Program-made: the position numbers and the translations under genes
Notes under the pieces: model-generated
Seen by the model: the letters and a program-made list of their open reading frames with translations, nothing else
Told to the model about the DNA's origin: nothing
Databases searched by the model: none
DNA from: Mortierella sp. BCC40632
Taxonomy: Eukaryota > Mortierellomycota > Mortierellomycetes > Mortierellales > Mortierellaceae
Direction: 5' to 3'
DNA: 64,000 bases
NCBI GenBank assembly: GCA_011634665.1
Contig: WAEK01000018.1
Span: 429,501-493,500 of the forward strand
Shown here: piece after piece, positions 11,340 to 21,846 of the stretch
How the letters are laid out: each line of letters begins with the position of its first letter
Position numbering within the stretch: the stretch's first letter is position 1

Positions 11340-12041
11340 CCCATGCCTAGTCATACCTGGCTGCTTTCGATCGCAGAACAATTCTCTGCAGAGTCATAGG
11401 CAAGCTTTGCACTAGTCAACGACGCTACCTAACGAAACCTATCTCCAGGTGGTAGTCTACTATAGCTTATAAAAGAGTGAGTAACCTTCCATTTACCAGC
11501 AATTCACTTTTGCTGCCCTCTATCCGAAAGTACGTAGAAAGATGCTCGAGCACAACGCTCGAGCACAGGGCAAAAAAAAAAAAAAAAAAAAAAAAAAGTG
11601 GAGAGAGGCAAGCATCCTTGACAACCAGGTTGCCACGGAGTAACCAATTTTTATCTGACAACCCTTGACATTTGGGTTGTCAAATAGTGGCAAAAGGATG
11701 AACTTATTCTCACACATATGTGAGCGTCTTAATTTCACACACATCCACTTTTGCACGGAGTTAGTACGGAAATTTTTGCATCGAGCTGAGTCCAGAAAAC
11801 TCAGAGGGGTCTAGAAGTCAAATTGTGAGCTGGAAAATTACATGGAGTTAGTACGACCATTTTGGAATTTGGTCTTTGGGCTCCTGACGCACAAACCCAA
11901 GGCCCCATCTCCTAGAAATTCGTCAGGAGGCGTCGAGCGACCATACCTACCAGATGATTTCAAAAAGATCGCAAGTTGAGGCACCCAACCCACTTTAATC
12001 GGCAAAAAAGGTGGTTATATGTGAGAATAAGCCGCTCACAC
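11340..12041. other. intergenic, possible decayed inverted-repeat element
   Basis: No gene seen. It holds a poly-A run (11573-11597), a duplicated GGAGTTAGTACG (11755 and 11838 areas), a 9-bp stem CTCCTGACG/CGTCAGGAG (about 11880-11928), and a CTTATTCTCACA motif near 11703 whose reverse complement TGTGAGAATAAG recurs near 12019. These suggest old inverted-repeat transposon debris. Confidence 0.35.
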
Positions 12042-12188
12042 TATTCTCCATTTCAGATATTTTTGTTTTTTCCATTCTTATTTTCGAGGATTATGCACAG
12101 TCCGTTGCACGGGGCTACTGCGAAGGGGCATGTTATTCTACAAATAAGCAACGCTAAATGAGGTCAAAAACATCTGAAATGGAGAATA
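12042..12188. mobile_element. 147-bp MITE with 24-bp terminal inverted repeats
   Basis: The left end 12042-12065 (TATTCTCCATTTCAGATATT then TTTG) and the right end 12165-12188 are inverted copies with a single mismatch. If the outermost TA on each side is the target-site duplication, the element has 22-bp inverted repeats and a TA target, as in Tc1/mariner or PIF/Harbinger MITEs. The internal sequence has no ORF. It abuts the first recognisable exon of the nuclease-like gene on its right. Confidence 0.75.
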
Positions 12189-12189
12189 A

Positions 12190-13106
12190 TATTTTCGTCT
12201 TATCCAATTGACAAAGATCTGCCGGAGGCAGCGGTCATCAAGGAAAAAGTCCTTCGGGTGTTGGAGAAACTGTAAGTAGCAAGGAGGTAGAGAGGAGTGT
12301 TGATTTGGGAGCTTAAAGATCGCTCCAGAGTACTAATTGGATCATAATACAGGTGCCACTTTGCACTGAGCCCCCCCTTTGGATCTTCACCTCCATCAGA
12401 GAATGACTGTCTACAGATATGGCAGGAAATTTTTAGCATCATTGCTAGTAAGATCACCATTCACAGGTATGTTCAGACTTTCTGTTGCCATCTTCATTTT
12501 GAAGGGCAGGCGGGGATTTCTCTCTAACACAATCCAATCTCAAGCGGAGAGAAAGTACTAGAAGCCTCAAAAATGATACGGAATCAGCAGTCGGCAGAGT
12601 TTGGAGACCTCAGTGACAGCGGACGCAAAGTTGACCTCATCTTTTCCTACAGTGGAGTCGAGCTCTCTAATATTGAGTTCAAACGACAAGACATCTCATC
12701 CAAAGACATCACCGTCCAATGCCGTAAAAACATCCGTCTTGGTCGCTGCATTCAGGAACTCCATAAGAGTTACGGCGTCAAGGATCCTGTCGTGATGATG
12801 GCAGATGTCGCTGGCAAGTTCAATAATAGGCAGCACTTTATGGAACTCAACCCTGGTGATATTCTAACATTGTACATTGGCGACACCTATCGTGGCATTA
12901 CCAGGTTATATTGGCTTCTTCTACTTGGTGAAGCCCTTCCAAGAGATATCCATTGCAGGAAAGACCACACAGTCAATGGTGATTCTTCCTAACACAGCTG
13001 GTGCCATGGAGGTTTTCTTGAATGGGACTTCGCTTGCAATGATATGGAACTACCTCGTATGTATCATCTCTATCATTCTCAGAGCACTTGTATCCTTTAT
13101 TGCTTT

Positions 13107-13148
<42 letters not shown>

Positions 13149-13305
13149 TAACAAGTAGAATATTATTGTTGGTTAGGATTTCCTGGAACGACAAGGTCCA
13201 AAGGTCGCGAGAGCAAGAGAGCGCACAGAGGCGAAACAGAAAATGGTAAACATGGCAAGCAATTTCTTCCTCCCACTCCTCCACTCCTCCACCGATGGAG
13301 CGTGA
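12190..13305 (+). CDS. PD-(D/E)XK-like hypothetical protein, 5' end uncertain
   Basis: Five segments join in phase: about 12190-12271, 12353-12466, 12545-12813, 12905-13056 and 13177-13305 (TGA). The reading includes LPEAAVIKEKVLRVLEKL, SENDCLQIWQEIFSIIASK, SGRKVDLIFSYSGVELSNIE followed by FKR, KNIRLGRCIQ, VMMADVAG then YIGFFYLVKPF, and AMIWNYLDFLERQ. The VDL...NIEFKR arrangement is an Asp plus Glu-x-Lys pattern as in PD-(D/E)XK nucleases; that assignment is my inference. Similar unnamed proteins are, as far as I recall, common in Mortierella-type genomes. The third intron uses a GC donor (12814). The 5' exon runs back into the flanking MITE end and meets a TGA there, so the start is either in a missed upstream exon or removed by insertion. 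An unspliced reading would stop at 12992 and is not favoured. Confidence 0.6.
13108..13148. repeat. long poly-T run in an intron
   Basis: About 38 consecutive T residues lie in the last intron of the nuclease-like gene, upstream of its acceptor at 13176. Confidence 0.85.
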
Positions 13306-14231
13306 TTTCAGCAATGTGGTGTGTTTTAGCCCAAGCAGAAAGCGAAAGAGTGTATGATGAGGCAGCCTTCTCTGTCACGTAATTAGTACCTATCTCATCA
13401 CGATCAATTATGTGATATTTGCTAGTTTTTTACTCGCGTGTTTGCGATAACATAGGATGAAAAGAAAATGAAAGGATGAGTAATAAATGCTGCTGATATG
13501 GAAGAAGGATAGCGACGACGGAAAGTGAGGTCGTAAGAAAAGATTAGGGGCAACCATTACATGAGGAAGACAGTGTATGAGCCACAAACCATGCCCTCTC
13601 TGATTCTAGTAATATCTCGCATTAGGAAGAATTTTATTTAATATATACGATGGAAAGTATGGAACAAATAATACATTTGTTAAGAACAACTCCACGAGCA
13701 GAGCCGTGGGTACCTTCTAGTAGTAAAGAAAGGTAAAGTCATCTCTCTGTACAGGGTGGGAATCGCCGCTTACGTGTGGAGCCGTTGAGAAGCTGTGAGT
13801 ACCTCGGAATCTTAGAAAAGGAAGCCGGCGATTTTAAGAATAGAAAAAGTAGATTTAAGCAAGTACGACCTTTCTTTTTTAAAAAAAGCTTGATTTGATG
13901 GTGGTGTATGTTTTGTGTTGATTGTTAAGAAGGGCGAGCGTAGAGCAGAGAAGATTCTGGGAGCACTAATCTGCGTTCAGTGATACGTTATTGGTGGATG
14001 GATATCAGAGATCCATCCGCAGTACAAATTGAGTGCCCATTTCACTAAAGGTACCTTGACACCAGGAGGAAGACTGTAGTAGTAAAGGACACATCATTTA
14101 TTGCCAAGATCCAGCAGGCTAATACCAGGGACCCTGCTGCATGTTTGAAGCACAAATCTGTGGGCTAGAGACGTGTGCTACAAAAAATAATTGTACTGCG
14201 TCCTTCCATGACACGATGTGAAAACCTCTGG
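13306..14231. other. intergenic, nothing recognised
   Basis: About 930 bp with stops in all frames and no RNA-gene pattern that I could identify. It contains the 3' flanks of the nuclease-like gene (+) and the secreted-protein gene (-). Confidence 0.4.
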
Positions 14232-15539
14232 CTAATTCATTTTCGAGTCGCCGAGAAAGTCCGCGAGTGTCGAAAGAACAACATTTGGATTGACGTGAGA
14301 GATATCCTCGGGCTCTTCCATAACATCAGTTCCTTCGCTGATAGTGCTCCTCTTTACAATCTTCTTCAAGAAATTCTTAGCGATTTTAGCCACGTCTATT
14401 TCATATCTGGACAACAACTCGATCCTTGCGTCCTTAGTGTATCCAACGCCCCTTTTCTCCAAAGTTCCCAAGAAGCTCTCCTTGTCATCCAGCATTGTCA
14501 GCGCGATATCTGCACCCATGGCAAGCCAAGGTCCAACCACGGGAATAAAGCTAATACCCAACGTGATAGCTGTCTTCCAAGCATCGGCCATGAAATCTCT
14601 GGGTGCAACCTTGTCGGTGAGAGACAATCCTTGTTCGCAGTTCAACACATCCGCAACACTCACTGACTGCGAGTTTTTGACGCGGGTTTTCTCAAGGTTC
14701 CTGAAGGTCTCGGCGTAATCTTGCTTCAGGAATGTCAAACAGGAATCGACAGACACTTTTCTCTTGCTGATTGGGATTGCGCTTGTAATCATGAAGCAGC
14801 TGATATCCACCACAAGTACCATGTTCGAGCCAGTGATACCCCTGTCCTCATGAAATTGGGTGCTTTTAGCTCCTGGATGTGTCTTTTGGATTCTGTCATG
14901 AAAGCCTTTGGTGAACCGAAGTTGGACATAAGTATCCCAATCAGATGTCTCCCCTGGAACTCCTGGTGTCAACATGATGCGAATAGCGGCGAGTCCATCA
15001 TCAAGTCCGAATGACATGGTGTTTGCTTCGAGGGTCTTGTTGACTGGTGCCTCATTCCAAGTCCTCATGCCTGGAGTGTCGAAATTCACGTTGCGATCCA
15101 TAAGCCAAGTAATCACATTGCTCCCGGCTCCTTTGGATGTCGAGCTGAATGTCATTGGTTTAATGCAGTTGCAATTAGACTTTTCGGTGCATACCGAACA
15201 GGTCAGTTTTCGCCATGTATATGGTTTTTTACAGACTTTAGCTCTGAAGAAATCACCACCATATGTGCAGATTTGACCTATTTTGATGATGATGATGAAT
15301 TTTTTTTTTTTTAAAATTAGTAAAATTCTTATGCTATTGAAATCTTATTGCAAGGCGAGATGCTACTTACTGCCCATGTTCTTGATCTCAAAATATGCCA
15401 GTCCCTTTGGATATTTCGTATCAGTATCCTTTGCATAGCAAGCATCCTTGTGGTGCAACAGTCCCGAGATCACGGTATCGCATCTCACTTGGGATATGAC
15501 AAGACTGAGGACAAGAAAGAGGAAGACGTTGAAGGCCAT
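14232..15539 (-). CDS. predicted secreted protein with Cys-rich N-terminus and a glycine-rich hydrophobic segment
   Basis: Two exons join in phase: 15539-15371 and 15277-14232, giving about 404 aa. The N-terminus is a typical signal peptide (MAFNVFLFLVLSLVISQVRC, likely cut after RC). A Cys-rich region follows (ICTYGG, VCKKPY, TCSVCTEKSNCNC), then a probable beta-rich middle. At roughly residues 275-320 lies a hydrophobic stretch (ITLGISFIPVVGPWLAMGAD) that looks like an amphipathic or membrane-inserting hairpin, followed by a charged alpha-helical C-terminus. I do not recognise the family. A lipid-interacting or pore-type role is one possibility suggested only by the hydrophobic segment. A TATA box lies about 70 bp upstream. 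It is divergent from a second small secreted-protein gene at 16308. Confidence 0.7.
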
Positions 15540-15607
15540 GTTTTTGGTAGGGGTTGATGTGTGTTGAAAGAAGAATGATGATGGGCCAGTATATGGTGGT
15601 GGGTTAG

Positions 15608-15616
15608 CTATTTATA
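15608..15616 (-). promoter_or_regulatory. TATA box of the secreted-protein gene
   Basis: The minus strand reads TATAAATAG, a consensus TATA element, about 70 bp before the ATG at 15539. A 5'UTR of roughly 40 bases would follow. Confidence 0.6.
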
Positions 15617-16307
15617 CAAGTTGTAAGCAGGACCCGTAGCTTTTGAGATGAGAGACCCTAAGGCACAAGTGTCAGCGAATTCCTGGGGTCTACGGCTAGA
15701 TGAGATCACCAGAGAGAGCTCATAGTCAAGCAGCGCAGACCTCCAAGACTCAAAATTCTCATCCTCCACCTAGGAGTCAATCTGTCCTTCGTTACCGACT
15801 ACCTACTGAGAGAGCAGGAATGTTTCACATCAACAACCACACCTGGAAAGTGTACATGAGGCAATGTTTTGCATTGCCTGACCATGAAGATTGCTTCTTT
15901 GTGAATTGAAAGGCTGTCGTATTAACTTCAGGTATGTACTGTACAGTGGGCTGAACTTCGGAAGGGTTCTATTGCTTGGGCTCTAGGTGGGCTCCTCTGT
16001 TGCTGGGAGACCCTTTTTCTTGGGTATGTCGCCCACACTCTAAAATAACGGGGGGCGGAGGCCCTGTTGGAGAGCAGACAAGAACAACCACACCCGCCAG
16101 GCGAATCCCCTAATCTACACATACCCCCCAAGAAGCTCTTATAGATGTCTTGTAATTTCTATAAAGAGGCGACAAAATCTATTCAAATATGTGTCCCAAT
16201 CATCGTCCCCACACTGGTAAATTACTACACCCTTCTGATTGCTGTAAGCTTAAGCATTACTCTAATGAAATCCGTCGTTGTTATCATTCAATCTCTTTTC
16301 TAGCATC
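15617..16307. promoter_or_regulatory. divergent intergenic region between two secreted-protein genes
   Basis: No convincing gene. A TATAAAG element at 16160-16166 may serve the + strand gene starting at 16308. The 15.7-15.9 kb part has a 69-codon open frame without homology that I recognise. Confidence 0.4.
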
Positions 16308-16619
16308 ATGAGATTCTCCACGGCATCGCTACTATCTCTCTTGGCCTCGGCTTCGGTCGCAAAAACAATCAGACTGGAATTATACCAAGAGCCTGGGTAT
16401 AACGGACTGTCAGTTGTTCGAGCTATCGACTATGGAGTGTGTTATGAAAGCAAGCCTCTTTACTCCGTGAAATCCGCAATCAAGACTCCAGGCGGAGTTT
16501 GTTATTTCTTTAAAGAGAGTTCGTGTAATGGAGGAAGTAGCACACCCATCGAATTGAGCGGGATCGACTTGTCTGTAATGAATGCGAAAAGCTACAAATG
16601 CGAGAAGGAATTAATGTAA
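16308..16619 (+). CDS. small secreted cysteine-containing protein, possibly beta/gamma-crystallin-like
   Basis: A single exon of 103 aa. MRFSTASLLSLLASASVAKT is a signal peptide, so the ATG at 16308 is preferred over one ten codons upstream. The mature part (about 83 aa) starts with IRLELYQEPGYNG, which resembles the Greek-key opening of beta/gamma-crystallin motifs (aromatic-x-x-x-G-Y-x-G), and has four to five cysteines (GVCYES, GGVCYF, SSCNGG, KCEK) that could form two disulfides. Family membership is inferred from that pattern only. Small secreted proteins of this type in fungi are often extracellular effectors or antimicrobial proteins, but no role is shown here. Confidence 0.6.
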   Translation: MRFSTASLLSLLASASVAKTIRLELYQEPGYNGLSVVRAIDYGVCYESKPLYSVKSAIKTPGGVCYFFKESSCNGGSSTPIELSGIDLSVMNAKSYKCEKELM

Positions 16620-17359
16620 ATCTCACCAGACTATCTCATGCTGGCTCATATCCAAGATCGAGTCCTCAAGTCAGCAGTTTTTGAATCAAAGTCCTTGCTG
16701 ACTTTAGAAATTCAAAAATCTCGCCTGCCAAGCGCCAGTATCTAGACTCTTCAATTTTTTTTTTAAAAAAAAAAATAGAACTCTTTAATCCTCTTCAATC
16801 TATTCCTATTACATTCAAGCTTTGTACCCAACCCCTACTGCCCTAATTTACGGACTATCTAGGATGTATTTGGAGTGTCTCGCAACAAGGACAAAATTGA
16901 GAATGGGCAGATTTTTTATTTTCTTAGAGAAGGTATTGTATGGTGAAACAGACCTGGAGAGAAATGGTAATAGGGTCGATGGGTCGTGGTAGCAAGGCGA
17001 CTCAATGGAGTGTCGAGTGCCGGACAGCGAAGAATGCCTAGTATTCTATCTCCAGAAGTTAAAGAAAATGGGGAATCGTACGTCGAAACACAACAGCCAC
17101 AAAGTTGTACGACTCACCCATTTTTTACAAACGTAATGAAGTAATACCTACGACCACAGTAACAATTGGCGCTGGTCTCTTGACTTCGTCACTTGACAAT
17201 TTTGAAGCTTATGGTATAAATATCCTGCCGGTCTAAATATCAACACCATCTGCAGTACGAGCGGAACTAAGCTGCGGTATTCATACTGTTGACCCTTACT
17301 GCCAGGACTATCTACAGTACGTATGCTGCTGGACCTTAATATCAATACTACATATGATC
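16620..17359. other. intergenic, nothing recognised
   Basis: AT-rich, with a T/A homopolymer palindrome near 16757-16780. No coding or RNA signal that I can support. Confidence 0.4.
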
Positions 17360-17468
17360 CAGTGTTTCTCAAAAGTCGGATGATATCCGATCCGACTTTT
17401 TTTCTGGACGGAGATAACACAGGAAAAAAAAGTCGGATCGGATATCATCCGACTTTTGAGAAACACTG
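17360..17468. mobile_element. 109-bp MITE/palindrome with identical 44-bp inverted repeats
   Basis: Bases 17360-17403 (start CAGTGTTTCTCAAAAGTCGG) recur as an exact reverse complement at 17425-17468, separated by about 21 bp. The CAGTG ends resemble Tc1/mariner termini. The right flank is TA; the left flank is TC, so a TA duplication is only half preserved. Each arm also contains an inner inverted motif (AAGTCGGAT...ATCCGACTT), so the RNA or single strand would fold into a very stable hairpin. There is no coding capacity. Confidence 0.8.
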
Positions 17469-17639
17469 TATATATTTTTTTTTTTTTTTTTTGACCGACT
17501 ATCATTCTATTGGTACCTATCGTTTGAACCTGAAGAAAACGATACAGACAGTAGCAAAATAGCAGAGTCATTGATGCCATACTTATAAGAAGGTAACAGT
17601 GGAGCTGATGTGCTTGTAAGTAGTTACTTTATTATTTAA

Positions 17640-20600
17640 AAAAAAGTACACATACTTTCACTGGCCGTAGGCCAGCTGACAACAGGCCTTGCAATCCCAG
17701 CTATATAGGAGGAGTTCGTGAATCCATGAATGACGTTCATGTCACACTCCTTTCAATCCGTACCATGGCATTTACAACAAGGCGTTTACAATCAACACAA
17801 CGTCCTCACAAAGGGCGGCAACAGTCCTCTCGTCGCTCTTGTCGCGATAATGATGACAGCGATGTAAATGAGATTCGATTCGATCCGACCATGTCAATGT
17901 CTATGGTTTTTATGAATCTGTCTCTTTGACAGACTAATTTGTTTGCTATGTTGCGCCCCTACCAGATAAGCGCAGCTGCGAGTAAGAGAGGCCCCAAGAG
18001 ACGCGAACGCGAGCTCGATTCAGTGGAGTTAGAGCAGCACTCTCAGAAACGCCAAAGAACAGGAAAAAGCGTGCCTTCTGTGGTCGAGCAGTTCCGCGCC
18101 GAGAAGGAGGCGCAGAATTCTCGCCAGCTGGAGCTCAAGCAAAAAGAGTTAGCATGCATCCAAGTTGTCCGCCAAGAGCGGAGAAACTGCATTTCGAGTT
18201 CGACCCGCGCTCAGTATGATCGTTACCAGGCTTTATTTTCGGTGAGTCTCATGAAGTTTTTTTTTTTTTTTTTTTTTTGGGTCTTCTCATCTCCTCATTG
18301 CACCCCTCCAATCTTACAATCCTCCATCCTCTTGCCCCTCTCCGTCACGCTTGCCTGTCCTCCATCTATTTAGACTGCACCTCTTTCTTTAGTCTCTTTC
18401 GTCCTCTGACTAGGCCCACAAATAATACCTGTATACTTAGAATTGGTGCAGGGATGTTGGTTACCCGGACAACAATTTTCTCGAAGGCAAAGTTTTACGA
18501 TACTTCACCTGTCTCATGGCGGAGAAAGATATCCCTGGGAAAGGTATTTCAGACGACACTCACCGTAGTCTTGCGATCTATGGTTAATAGAATCAGCACT
18601 TTGATTGCCTACATTGTCGACTCGTTCTTCACAATAGGTATCACCCGCATAACTGTTAACTCTCGAGCGCTGGCCAAGGGAAAGAGGAAAAGCAGCAGCA
18701 AGGGGAAGTCTAAGGCCAGAGGCAATAGCGGAGGCAAAGGGCTTGAGCAGAACAGTGAAGGCGACAGCAGCAGTGACAACAGCGACGGCGATGACGATGG
18801 TGATGATGATGGTGATGAAATGGCCGATATCAGTGACGACGAAGGAGGCGTCGTCAATGCGTCTGTGGCCACACTTCAGTGCTATGCTGCCGCCATTGGA
18901 GAGCTCTACCGCCAGCAACGCACTGACCCAGATAACAAGGTTATGTTCAATACTGCTGAAAGAAAGCCAAGAGACTATCTTCGGGATTTGTTGGAGGGCT
19001 ATGGGAGGAGGACAGCGACTACCAGGAGAGCAACGGATACTGATCAGGGCTCTGTGGAGTTTGTTGAGGAGGACCCATTGGGTACCGTTAAGATGCTGAT
19101 GGAGCACTTTTGGATGCACACTCTACAAGGAGCAGAGAGTAGGGGGAGATGGTTGATCACTGGTCTCCGGCATCGACTGGACGTTGCTTGGAGGTTTTTC
19201 ATGATGTGCCGCGGCGAGGTCACGCGCCGGATGAGGTTACCAGACCTGTTTGGCCAGAATGTTGCACCAGTAATTGGTGGTCAAGAACGAAAGTTTGTTC
19301 TTGGCGTAGTCTTGATGATGAGACAGGGCAAGACGAATAAGCTTGGAAAAATCCAATACAATACAGTGTTGTAGTGCGAAACGTTAACGTTGAGTCATGT
19401 CCTGTCGGCGCGCTCGCTTTCTAATTGCTAGAATATTGGTTGGTACGTACATCAATGGATTCTTGGGTCTCATTTACCAATGGACTATGCTTCATGACAA
19501 TTTATCAATGGTACCTTCTTCATTTTGTAGCCTTCATCATCGTCTTCTGCTGCACCACCCAGCCTAGATGATCCTGACTGGGTTAATTTTCATTTTCTGT
19601 CAATCGCAACGTCGCGCACAAGGAAGCTGACCTATGCTGCGCAATACACTGCGATGCACCATGAGATACAGGCGCTCGGTGTCGGCGGTGGTGGTTGGAA
19701 AGGCAAGTCTACACATCTTGGTCGGCGACAAGGAGCATTCTTCGCACACATGTGTGGTGCGGGGATCGATGAAATCGCCAAACACGGCAATTGGTCGAAG
19801 AGCCGACTTGTGACGCACTACCTTGACGGAGTTGACGCCTCGGTGGCATTGCAGATGGCGGGTTTTCGAGGCGGGCATGTGATAGTTTTTGGTTGGCGCG
19901 AAACACTATTCTTCCAGACCTCACTCTCCAGCGACAAATTTTTCCCTTCATTGAGGAGGCCTGCTCGGACAGAAATGATAAAGATCACTACGACTGTTTC
20001 TGGAAGCAGACGATCGAGAATATCATGCTGGATCGCAGTATTTATTATGGGCGGCGAGCACAAAAGGGCAAAGAACAGGAACTGCACGTGCTTGAAAGAA
20101 AGGATGTGGTCAGAGTTCTGTCCAATGAAGCGATATCGCAAAGACGATATCTGTGCTTGCTCGCTCATCTACGCAAGGTTATCTTGCAGGATGCAGCGGC
20201 TATGCTGTTGATCAACAACACGGCTGCCAAGCACCCTCTTTTCAAGCGTGAGGTATTCCGTTCACCAGAGTTTCTGTCTCTCAAGCGGCAGATGGCGGAG
20301 GCATTGACTAGTGCATCCATTGGATCTGCCAGCCTTGCTACCATAACGCCTGCCATCCAGCAGCAAATTGGGGCTGTGAACGCAGCAGTATCTAACCTCA
20401 GCTGTCAGCAGCAAGCACTGAGTGCCCAATTCGCCCAATACTCAGAACAGCTTGCCAGCAGGGACAAGCAAGACCAACGTGTCCAACATCAAAACGAGCG
20501 CATCAGTCAATCCATTCTCCAAAGCACGGCCAACGCGAATACCAAACTCACTGCCCTGATTGACTGTGTGACGAAATCTCTAAGGGAGGTTTTAACCACC

Positions 20601-21846
20601 TTGACACCCGCGCAAACTCAAGCTGATCTGAGAGCGCAGAGTGTTGTGCTTTGCTCGTCCATGCCAGCCACGCAGGTTGCAGATAGTGGCCAACCAGACC
20701 TTGATAGGGCCACGATGGCAAACGTGGGCAATCGCAGCAGCAGCAATGCATTAGCGGTTTTGGCTGATGCCTGCCGGATCTCCGATGAGCAATTGCAGCG
20801 ACAGTTGAGCGAGCCTGTTGCCCTGACGACACCCTCTATTTCAGCTATCCCTGACGCACAAGCAAATATGCGTGCTGTGGCGGCAGCAATTGCAGAGGAA
20901 AGAAAATTGGAGGGGGTGCCTGATCGCCGATTGTCGCACATCATGCCTTTGTGCACTCTGGTTCCTCGACCAAACACGCTTGAGGGTATTTGGCGGGAGT
21001 GGTTCTACGGCATCAACGATGCCCCGTCAATCATGGAAATGAATGAGTTATACGGTACCGCATGGCGTAGCGAAAGTAAGGCGGCCAACTCTGGCGAAAA
21101 GTACGGGCTTGCGGGACTGTACCTGTTCAAGAAGACAATTGTACTTTCGGTCCTTCGCTGCATTCCTGACGGCGCACCAATCGATATGAGCATGGTGGAA
21201 AAGGCCCTTGAGACTTTCAAAAAGGAACTTAGGGATGAACACAACTCTTGCTCAATTGCGGCGTACTACAAATCGTTGCCAAAACAAACATCTAGGAGAA
21301 ATGGGAGCGAGAAAGAAAAAGAAAAGGGGAAAGGGAGAGGAAAAGAGAAATAATAATAAAAAATCGTCAGCGGTGTTCCTGACATGCATGCTGGGATGGC
21401 AGGTAGAAAAATCCCCCTCCCCCCCCTCATCTCAGTGCACATCCACTCCATAGTCCTGATGGTCTTTTTTTTTTTAGAGATGCCAGGGGAGTACACCTTC
21501 AGCTTCGTGCGCAAGACCGAAGCCGTCCGACATCAGGCGTGCTGACGTCGCTGACATCGACTTGCTTGATTGGAAGCCACCTCGCAGCTCCTGGACCCCT
21601 CGGACCCCTCAGACTCTTTGCCCTAGTTGTAGATCTTGCCCTTGACTTGCCTCCTCTGCGGGTTCTCTTTGGACTTGGCTCTTTTTTTTCTTCCTTTTCT
21701 CTGCACTGTATTTTTAGTAGCTATATCGTTTTTGGGCCGCCCTGCACTTTTCTTTTTTCTCTTAAGGATAGTCTTGATAACTAGTTAGCCACATCTGCAG
21801 ATCGTAGGATGAGTGCGCGCCGACGAATCAAACCTCTAACGGGGCC
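17640..21846 (+). mobile_element. Crypton DNA transposon (tyrosine recombinase with GCR1_C domain)
   Basis: The element carries one multi-exon gene with a tyrosine-recombinase core and a GCR1_C DNA-binding domain, the defining architecture of fungal Cryptons. Its 3' end is set by comparison with the fragment ending at 9525; both end in CTAACGGGGCC. The 5' boundary is not defined and is given approximately, upstream of the first ATG (17764). Cryptons lack long inverted repeats, in line with none being seen here. An 8-bp TAACGGGG near the end recurs inverted as CCCCGTTA at about 21901. Confidence 0.75.
17764..21353 (+). pseudogene. Crypton tyrosine recombinase with C-terminal GCR1_C domain, broken
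   Basis: Order along the gene: basic N-terminus (17764-17900); coiled, charged exon from about 17965; SAM-like segment DVGYPDNNFLEGKVLRYF (about 18450-18540); acidic Asp/Ser insert (18740-18850); core-binding VATLQCYAAAIGELYRQQ; first catalytic Arg in FFMMCRGEVTRRMRLPDLF; second half with STHLGRRQGAFFAHM (His...Arg box) and HGNWSKSRLVTHYLDGVD with the candidate Tyr nucleophile (about 19650-19850); then a heptad-like Gln-rich region; and GCR1_C with GIWREWFYGINDAPSIMEMN and YGLAGLYLFKKTI (about 20980-21160). Damage: a one-base shift plus TAG near 19372, so that NVNVESCPVGALAF continues in another frame; a TAA right after ALAF (about 19423); and another frame shift near 19885 before FWLARNTILP. 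The copy is probably inactive unless these are assembly errors. Confidence 0.78.

Noticed and set aside
12573..12992. Continuous 139-codon ORF as the complete nuclease-like gene
   Set aside because: It reads through a GC-AG intron; the spliced version restores a longer consistent frame (MADVAG to YIGFFY).
18514..19119. Minus-strand ORF of 201 codons inside the Crypton
   Set aside because: Antisense to the recombinase acidic insert; an artefact of GAC/GAT repeats.
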